20,915 nucleotides of DNA from DAOMOP01 sp035444405 (GTDB taxonomy: Bacteria > Pseudomonadota > Gammaproteobacteria > Burkholderiales > Rhodocyclaceae), in contig DAOMOP010000051.1 in assembly GCA_035444405.1 (NCBI GenBank), positions 1 through 20,915 on the forward strand. The letters run 5' to 3'. The position numbers were made by a program, and so were the translations under genes. Positions 15,618-20,915 of the stretch are shown here, piece after piece. Numbering within the stretch: position 1 is the first letter of the stretch; each line of letters opens with the position of its first letter. Under the pieces are notes generated by a model that saw only the letters and a list, made by a program, of their open reading frames with translations, did not search any database and was not told the origin of the DNA.

Positions 15618-16729
15618 CGACCGCTGCGCCCGAGCCGCGGCGCGATGCGGACGTGCCCGATCATGCGCGCACGCGCGCCCAGCTGCTGCGCCGGGCGGCG
15701 TTCGCGGCGGCGCTGATGGTGCTGCTGGCGATCGGCCTCGCCCTGTACGAAGATGACGAACCGGCGCCCGGGCCGCTCGTCGAGGCGCCCTTGCCGCTGA
15801 CGCGGGCGCGGCCCGCGGCCGACACCGCGGCGGGGACGCCGCCGGCAGCTGCCGGCTCAGCGAGCGAGCGCGCCGGCCCGGACGGCCCGGCGCATGCCGC
15901 TGTCGGCGCGCAGCCGAGCGTCGCCGAGTCCGGCGTGCAGGCCGAGGACACGGCAAGCGCGCCACCGGCCGCGGGCGAAGCGTTGGAGGCGGCCCGGATC
16001 GGCGTCGAAGCGCCGGTCGCGGCGGCCGAGGGCGGCGAAGAAGGCGACGTGCCGCGCGCCGATCCGCGATCGGCGACAGAGCCGCGTGCGCAGGCACCGG
16101 ATGCGCCGCCGGCGGTCACCGCGGCGCTCGAGACGCGCGCCGACTCGGCCCGGGCCACTGCGGCCGCCGCCGAAGCCGCGGCCACCGAGGCCGCCGCAGC
16201 TGCCGAAACTGCAGCCGACGCCGCCGATGCCGGAGCCACCGAGGCCGGCGCCGCCGTGGCTGCATCGACCCGGCCCGAGGGCGCGCGCGCGCCGTCGCCA
16301 CAATCGCAGGCGCTGGCACGCTTCCAGCTGGAGATCGGCGGTTTCGACGACATCGCGCAGGCCGATCGGCTGCGCGACGTGCTTGACGCCGACGGGCATG
16401 CCGCGCGCGTGCTGACCCGCGTTGCCGTCGGCCCGTTCCCGGCACGCGCTGCCGCGCACGACGCACTCGACAGGCTGCGGCGCGAACGCTCGCTGCGCGG
16501 CGTGTTGATTGCCGCGCCCGACGGCGGGCTTCTGGTGCAGGTCGGCGTGTTCGCCGATCGCGGCAATGCCGAACGCCTCGACCGTGGCCTCGCCGAGGCT
16601 GGCTATCCGGTGGTCACCCACGCGCGAATCGTGCTCGGCCCCTATGCCGGACGTTCCGCGGCCGATGCCGTCGCGGCGGCCTTGCGTGACCAGCATGGCC
16701 TCGACGTCGCCGTCAAGGCGCTGCGCTAG
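15614..16729 (+). CDS. Membrane protein with two C-terminal SPOR-like domains
   Basis: The 371-residue protein has a short cytoplasmic N-terminus, one membrane segment (about 28-45, AAFAAALMVLLAIGLALY), a very long Ala/Pro/Glu-rich linker (about 50-235), and two repeats resembling SPOR domains. The first runs from FQLEIGGFDDIAQADRLRDVL to about residue 300, the second from LLVQVGVFADRGNAERLDRGL to the end; both include the GPF or GPY turn typical of SPOR. SPOR domains bind glycan strands lacking peptide side chains, usually at the division septum, so a role in cell division or wall remodelling is probable. The second copy is nearer the consensus than the first. The start overlaps the DUF2802 stop. 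Confidence 0.83.
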   Translation: MTTAAPEPRRDADVPDHARTRAQLLRRAAFAAALMVLLAIGLALYEDDEPAPGPLVEAPLPLTRARPAADTAAGTPPAAAGSASERAGPDGPAHAAVGAQPSVAESGVQAEDTASAPPAAGEALEAARIGVEAPVAAAEGGEEGDVPRADPRSATEPRAQAPDAPPAVTAALETRADSARATAAAAEAAATEAAAAAETAADAADAGATEAGAAVAASTRPEGARAPSPQSQALARFQLEIGGFDDIAQADRLRDVLDADGHAARVLTRVAVGPFPARAAAHDALDRLRRERSLRGVLIAAPDGGLLVQVGVFADRGNAERLDRGLAEAGYPVVTHARIVLGPYAGRSAADAVAAALRDQHGLDVAVKALR

Positions 16730-16768
16730 ACGGCGGCCGTCGCATGCAATGCGGCCCGGGTGACCGGA

Positions 16769-16784
16769 GCGCCGTGTGCGGCGC
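16769..16784. terminator. Small hairpin between convergent SPOR and TPR genes
   Basis: GCGCCG (16769-16774) pairs with CGGCGC (16779-16784) across a TGTG loop, 40 bases after the SPOR gene stop and 4 bases beyond the TPR gene stop. A second small palindrome (GACGGC-G-GCCGTC) begins at 16730. No T run is present, so a terminator role is only suggested. Confidence 0.35.
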
Positions 16785-16787
16785 CGA

Positions 16788-17126
16788 TCAATCGAGCGGG
16801 GCGCCGCCGGCGATCGCTTTTTCGGCGCGCCGCGCGAACACCTTCATCTCCTTCGCGGCCTGGATGTCGCCGCGCCGTTCGGCCACGGCGATGCCCTGGC
16901 GAAACGCGTCGAGCGCCTCGCCGTGCCGCCCCGCCTGCGCGAGCGCCTTGCCGAGCCCCTTCCACGCGGCCGAGTAGCCGGGGTCGAGCCGCACCGCATC
17001 GCGCAGGTAGCCGACCGCCTTGTCCACGTCGTCGGCGAGCCACGCATTGCCGAGCGAGAAGCGCAGCATCGCGCCGTCGCGCGGGCCGTCGAGCAGCTTT
17101 TCGAGATTCGCGATCATCGGCTTCAT
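16788..17126 (-). CDS. Small tetratricopeptide-repeat protein
   Basis: The ATG at 17126 is preceded by GGGAGGT at close spacing, which decides it over an earlier in-frame codon. The 112-residue product has no signal or membrane segment. It contains at least two TPR units: LRFSLGNAWLADDVDKAVGYLRDAVRLDP (about 20-50) and YSAAWKGLGKALAQAGRHGEALDAFRQGIAVA (about 51-83). A basic helical tail with AAKEMKVFARR follows. TPRs bind protein partners, so it is probably an adaptor, but no partner is visible. It diverges from ridA with 77 bases between. I do not recognise a named gene. Confidence 0.85.
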   Translation of the reverse strand: MKPMIANLEKLLDGPRDGAMLRFSLGNAWLADDVDKAVGYLRDAVRLDPGYSAAWKGLGKALAQAGRHGEALDAFRQGIAVAERRGDIQAAKEMKVFARRAEKAIAGGAPLD

Positions 17127-17141
17127 CGGCACCTCCCGGTC

Positions 17142-17147
17142 TACAAT
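17142..17147 (+). promoter_or_regulatory. Candidate -10 element for ridA-recG
   Basis: TACAAT (five of six consensus bases) lies 57 bases before the ridA ATG in the divergent gap with the TPR gene. The context CTACAATCGG resembles the element before ribE. The -35 region overlaps the TPR gene start and matches poorly. Confidence 0.38.
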
Positions 17148-17203
17148 CGGCCCTGCGTATTTCGTGCGCATGCCTCCACAACGCAAGGACAAGGATACCC
17201 CTC

Positions 17204-17584
17204 ATGAGCCGAACCATCATCTCGACCACCACCGCGCCGGCCGCCATCGGCACCTATTCGCAGGCCGTGCGCAGCGGCAACACCGTGTACCTGTCGGGCC
17301 AGATCGGGCTCGATCCGGCCAGCATGGCGATGGCCGAGGGCTTCGAAGCGCAGACGGTGCGCGTGTTCGAGAACCTCAAGGCGGTCGCCGAGGCCGCCGG
17401 CGGTTCGCTCGCCGACGCGGTCAAGCTGACCATCTACCTGACCGACCTGGCCAACTTCGGCACCGTGAACGAGGTCATGGCCCGCTACTTCGCCGAGCCG
17501 TTTCCGGCTCGCGCGGCGGTTGGCGTCAAGGAGCTGCCGAAAGGGGCGCTCGTCGAGGCCGATGCGATCCTGGTGCTGGGCTGA
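17204..17584 (+). CDS. ridA: RidA-family reactive enamine/imine deaminase
   Basis: RidA hydrolyses reactive 2-aminoacrylate and similar enamines released by PLP enzymes such as threonine dehydratase. The 126-residue protein begins at ATG 17204 after AAGGACAAGG. It contains APAAIGTYSQAV, VYLSGQIGLDP, QTVRVFENLKAVAEAAGGSL and FPARAAVGVKELPKGALVEADAI. The conserved arginine (in FPARAAV) and the terminal glutamate (in LVEADAI) that hold the substrate are both present, so it should be an active RidA. It is 36 bases before recG on the same strand, probably an operon; ridA-recG neighbours occur in several proteobacteria. Confidence 0.96.
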   Translation: MSRTIISTTTAPAAIGTYSQAVRSGNTVYLSGQIGLDPASMAMAEGFEAQTVRVFENLKAVAEAAGGSLADAVKLTIYLTDLANFGTVNEVMARYFAEPFPARAAVGVKELPKGALVEADAILVLG

Positions 17585-17620
17585 TCGATCCGGCGCGGCC
17601 GCGCCGCGATCGGCCCCGTC

Positions 17621-19737
17621 GTGAGCGCGATGCCGGACGCCAGCGCCCCGGCCGTGCGCGCCGCATTGCAGGCCGCCGGCCTGCGGGGGCGTGAGAAGCC
17701 TGGCCGGGCGTCGGTGCGCCGCTCGTCGCACGGCTGGCCAAGCTGGACATCCGCCGACCGCAGGATCTCCTGCTGCACCTGCCGCTGCGCTACGAGGACG
17801 AGACGCGGCTCACGCCGATCGCCGATGCGCGCGACGGCCTCGCCGTGCAGGTCGAAGGCGAGGTCCAGTCGTGCGAGGTCGTGCTGCGCCCGCGCCGCCA
17901 GCTGGTCGCGCGGATTCGCGACGCCTCCGGCACGCTGGTCGCGCGCTGGCTGAACTTCTATCCGTCGCAGCAGCGCCAGCTCGCGCCGGGGCGCCGCGTG
18001 CGGCTGTTCGCCGAGCTGCGCCACGGCTTCTTCGGCGCCGAGATGGTTCATCCGCGCGTGCGCCCGGTCGACGCCGGCGCGCCCTTGCCCGAGGCGCTGA
18101 CGCCCGTCTATCCGACCACCGCCGGGCTCGCGCAGACGGCGCTGCGCCGGCTCGTCGCGCGCGAGCTCGAGGCCTTCACCGCCGACGAGCTGCTGCCGAC
18201 AGACGTGCTCCAGGCGCTGCGGCTGCCGTCGTTCGCCGACGCGCTGCGCGCGCTGCACCAGCCGCCACCGGACGCCGACGCGGCCGCGCTCGCCGCGCGC
18301 GAGCATCCGGCGTGGCGGCGCATCAGGTTCGAGGAGCTCGTGGTGCAGCAGATCTCGCTGCGGCGCGCCTATCATGCGCGGCGCAGCAAGGCCGCGCCGG
18401 CGCTGGCGCCCCACGGGCCGCTCGGCGGTGCGCTGCTGCGCGTGCTGCCGTTCGCGCTGACCGGCGCGCAGCGGCGCGCGGTCGCCGAGATCGCGCACGA
18501 TCTCGCCCAGCCGCACCCGATGCAGCGGCTGCTGCAGGGCGACGTCGGCAGCGGCAAGACCATCGTCGCCGCGCTGGCGATGCTGCAGGCGGTCGACAAC
18601 GGCGGCCAGGCGGTGCTGATGGCGCCGACCGAGATTCTCGCCGAGCAGCACTGGATCAAGCTCGGCGACTGGTTCGCCGCGCTCGGCGTCGAGGTCGCCT
18701 GGCTGACCGGCAGCCGCGCGAAGCGCGAGCGCGAGGCCGAGCTCGCACGGCTTNNNNNNNNNNNNNNNNNNNNNNNNNNNNNNNNNNNNNNNNNNNNNNN
18801 NNNNNNNNNNNNNNNNNNNGCGCTGCCGCGGCTCGCGCTCGCGATCGTCGACGAGCAGCACCGCTTCGGCGTGCGCCAGCGCCTGGCGCTGCGCGAGAAG
18901 GCGGCCGGCGGCACGAATCCGCACCTGCTGATGATGTCGGCCACGCCGATCCCGCGCACGCTGGCGATGACGCACTACGCCGATCTCGACGTGTCGGTGC
19001 TCGACGAGCTGCCGCCGGGACGCACGCCGGTGCTGACCAAGCTGGCGTCCGAGGCGCGGCGCGACGAGGTGGTCGGGCGTGTGCGCGCGGCCTGCGCGCA
19101 CGGCCGCCAGGCCTACTGGGTGTGCCCGCTGATCGAGGAGTCCGAGGCGCTGCAGCTGCAGACCGCCGAGGATACTTTCGCGACGCTGGTGGCTGCGCTG
19201 CCCGAGCTGAAGGTCGGGCTCGTCCATGGCCGCCTCAAGCCGGCCGAGAAATCCGCGGTGATGGCCGCCTTCGCCGCCGGCGACATCGACGTGCTGGTCG
19301 CGACGACGGTCATCGAGGTCGGCGTCGATGTGCCGAACGCGAGCCTGATGGTGATCGAGCACGCCGAGCGTTTCGGCCTCGCCCAACTGCACCAGCTGCG
19401 CGGGCGCGTCGGGCGCGGCACGGCCGAGTCGGTATGCATTCTGATGTTCTCGGCGCCGTTGTCGCAGACGGCGCGCGCACGGCTCAAGGTGATCTACGAG
19501 CATACCGACGGCTTCGCGATCGCGCGCGAGGACTTGCGCATCCGCGGCCCCGGCGAGTTCGTCGGCGCGCGCCAGAGCGGCGTGCCGCTGCTGCGCCATG
19601 CGGACCTCGAGGTCGACGCGGAACTCGTCGCGCCCGCGCGTGCTCTAGCGGAACGATTGCTGGCAAAGTCGCCGCAGGTCGCGCAGGCCCTCGTGGAGCG
19701 CTGGCTGGGTGGGCGTGAGCAGCTGCTGCGGGCGTGA
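17621..19737 (+). CDS. recG: ATP-dependent DNA helicase RecG, with a frameshift and an assembly gap
   Basis: RecG reverses stalled replication forks and branch-migrates Holliday junctions. The N-terminal residues (MSAMPDASAPAVRAALQAAG) are in one frame from GTG 17621 (or ATG 17630). From about 17700 the homology (PLVARLAKLDIRRPQDLLLHL, LRYEDETRLTP) continues one frame over, where a stop at 17692 blocks upstream reading. Adding one base in the CCGGGC run near 17704-17709 would join them. The rest shows the wedge domain, GDVGSGKT, APTEILAEQHW, DEQHRFGV (DEQH box), SATPIPRT, VATTVIEVGVDVP and QLRGRVGRG. Sixty-six N interrupt it between motifs Ia and II. Total length of about 705 residues matches RecG. 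I judge the gene functional in the cell and the frameshift more likely a sequence error. Confidence 0.9.
18754..18819. other. Assembly gap of 66 N inside recG
   Basis: The run of undetermined bases is exactly 22 codons long, and the frame is kept on both sides. By comparison with E. coli RecG, the missing part should include the GTHA motif between motif Ia and the DEQH box. The given length is therefore close to the true one. Confidence 0.97.
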
Positions 19738-19923
19738 GACGGTGTCGCCTGGCTGCCGGAAGGGGGCTTTCGTCGCGCGAAGCAGCGGCGGACCGGCGCC
19801 GCTTAATGCGGATCAAGGGGCGTTGCCGATTGTTGTGTATCATCGAACTCTAATTTTGCCTGCCTGACACCCGCTGCGATGCGTTCGCGGCGGCTCGTTC
19901 CGGCCCGATCCCAGGAACCCACG

Positions 19924-20915
19924 ATGCGCCGCCTGCTGGCCCTAGTAATCGTCGCCCTGGCCGTCGGCGGCTTCGTGCTGCTGAAGGCGACCCGCCCGGC
20001 TGCGCCGCCGGTCGAGGTGCGCGAGCGCGTCTGGCGCGTCGCGACCGCGCGCGTCGAGCCGGCCACGCACCGCCCGACGCTGACCCTCTACGGCCGCATC
20101 GAGGCGCCCGACCGCATCCGCGCCGCGGCGCCGGTGGCTGGCCGCGTGCTCGAAATGCACGTGCGCGACGGCGACCGCGTCGCTGCCGGCGCGCTGCTCG
20201 CGCGCCTGGATCCGCGCGACTTCGAGCCGCGCCTGGCGCAGGCGCGCGCCGACGTCGAGCGCGAACGCATTCGGGCGCAGCATGACCGCGACGCGCTCGC
20301 GCACGAGCGCACGCTGTTGAAGCTCGTCGAGGCCAAGCTCGCGCGCGCCGAACGCCTGCAGAGCGCGCGCGTCGGCGCCGAGTCGGCGGTCGACCAGGCG
20401 CGCGAGGAGCTCGCCCGCGTGCGGCTGACGGTGTCGCAGCGCGAGCAGGCGATCGCCGAACATCCGGCGCGCCTCGCGCAGTTCGAGGCGCGCGTGGCCG
20501 AGGCCGAGCGCGATGCGGCGCGGGCCGAGATCACTGCGCCGTTCGCGGCCCGCATCGGCGCGGTCGAGGTCGCCGCCGGCGACCAGGTGCAGCCGGGCCA
20601 GACGCTGCTGAGCCTGTATTCGTCCGAGCACACCTACCTGCGTGCGAAGGTGCCGGCGCTGTATGCGGCCGAGCTCGCCCGTGCGCTCGAGCGCGGCGAA
20701 GCCCTGGTCGCGCGGGTCGACTTCGGCACGACGCGCCTCACCGCGCGCCTCGTGCGCCTCGGTGGCGAGGCCGACGCACGCGGCGTCGACGCGCTGCTGC
20801 GCCTCGACGACGGCGATGGCGTGCCGGTCGGCGCCTTCGTCAGCGCGGTGCTCGAACGCGCGCCGGTCGACGGCGTGCTGTCGCTGCCGTTTGCCGCGCT
20901 GCACGGCGGCGAGCG
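19924..20915 (+). CDS. RND-type efflux periplasmic adaptor (membrane fusion protein), N-terminal part
   Basis: The frame is open from ATG 19924, after AGGAA at 6 bases, to the right edge (330 residues, incomplete). Residues 4-20 (LLALVIVALAVGGFVLL) are a membrane anchor. Next come a beta-barrel strand (TLYGRIEAPDRI), the first lipoyl half (AAPVAGRVLEMHVRDGDRV, ARLDPRDFEP), a long helical hairpin (about 105-200) full of Ala, Arg and Glu heptads, and the second lipoyl half (AEITAPFAARIGAVEVAAGD). A beta-barrel domain then begins. This order is that of AcrA/HlyD-family adaptors that join an inner-membrane pump to an outer-membrane channel. The transporter should lie just past the edge. Substrate cannot be told. 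Confidence 0.9.
   Translation, partial: MRRLLALVIVALAVGGFVLLKATRPAAPPVEVRERVWRVATARVEPATHRPTLTLYGRIEAPDRIRAAAPVAGRVLEMHVRDGDRVAAGALLARLDPRDFEPRLAQARADVERERIRAQHDRDALAHERTLLKLVEAKLARAERLQSARVGAESAVDQAREELARVRLTVSQREQAIAEHPARLAQFEARVAEAERDAARAEITAPFAARIGAVEVAAGDQVQPGQTLLSLYSSEHTYLRAKVPALYAAELARALERGEALVARVDFGTTRLTARLVRLGGEADARGVDALLRLDDGDGVPVGAFVSAVLERAPVDGVLSLPFAALHGGE

Noticed and set aside
13608..16097. Very long open frame (829 codons) on the minus strand
   Set aside because: It lies opposite metY, DUF2802 and SPOR genes, all with clear families. Its translation is rich in Arg, Ala and His with no domain, an effect of high GC content.
17485..19599. Long minus-strand open frame of 704 codons opposite recG
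   Set aside because: It is the antisense of recG and ridA, crosses the N gap, and has no recognisable domain.

Overview
The window is about 20.9 kb of GC-rich, gene-dense chromosomal DNA. It carries ordinary core genes of a Gram-negative bacterium. The gene set (Ccm System I cytochrome maturation, DsbD, a RibB with a degenerate GTP cyclohydrolase II domain, RibE/RibH/NusB, CutA, RidA, RecG, and SPOR, DUF2802 and DUF2780 proteins) points to a beta- or gammaproteobacterium, and I cannot choose between them from sequence alone. A run of 66 N and two probable frameshifts show that this is draft assembly sequence. I see no transposase, integrase, tRNA, rRNA or CRISPR array.

Layout. (1) 2-3153, plus strand: the end of ccmF, then ccmG, ccmH and ccmI in a tightly packed operon, closed by a symmetrical hairpin region. 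(2) 3266-3668, minus: a DUF2249 protein with a Cys/Gly tail that appears frameshifted. (3) 3900-5696, plus: a DUF2780 protein, an FNR/ANR-type box fused to an 18-bp palindrome, a PaaI-like thioesterase, and an HU-type DNA-binding protein with a strong terminator. (4) 5787-7492, plus: a DEAD-box RNA helicase behind a leader of about 350 bp full of possible hairpins. (5) 7664-13477, minus: elyC-like, cutA and dsbD, then ribE, ribBX, ribH and nusB, the last four partly linked by ATGA overlaps. (6) 13644-16729, plus: metY, a DUF2802 membrane protein and a double-SPOR protein. (7) 16788-17126, minus: a small TPR protein. (8) 17204-20915, plus: ridA, recG (frameshifted and containing the N gap) and the start of an RND-type membrane fusion protein.

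How the genes work together: CcmF/G/H/I assemble c-type cytochromes in the periplasm, and DsbD is the usual source of reductant for CcmG, so the two loci are functionally connected although 10 kb apart. An exact FNR-type site, the Ccm genes and the DUF2249 protein together suggest an organism able to respire with little oxygen; that is inference. The rib-nusB block makes lumazine and riboflavin and the NusB antitermination factor.

I did not find a convincing new multi-gene system. The items most worth a second look are regulatory or structural: the FNR box/palindrome before paaI, mutually exclusive hairpins in the helicase leader, alternative hairpins between ccmI and the DUF2249 gene, and the duplicated tail of the DUF2249 gene.
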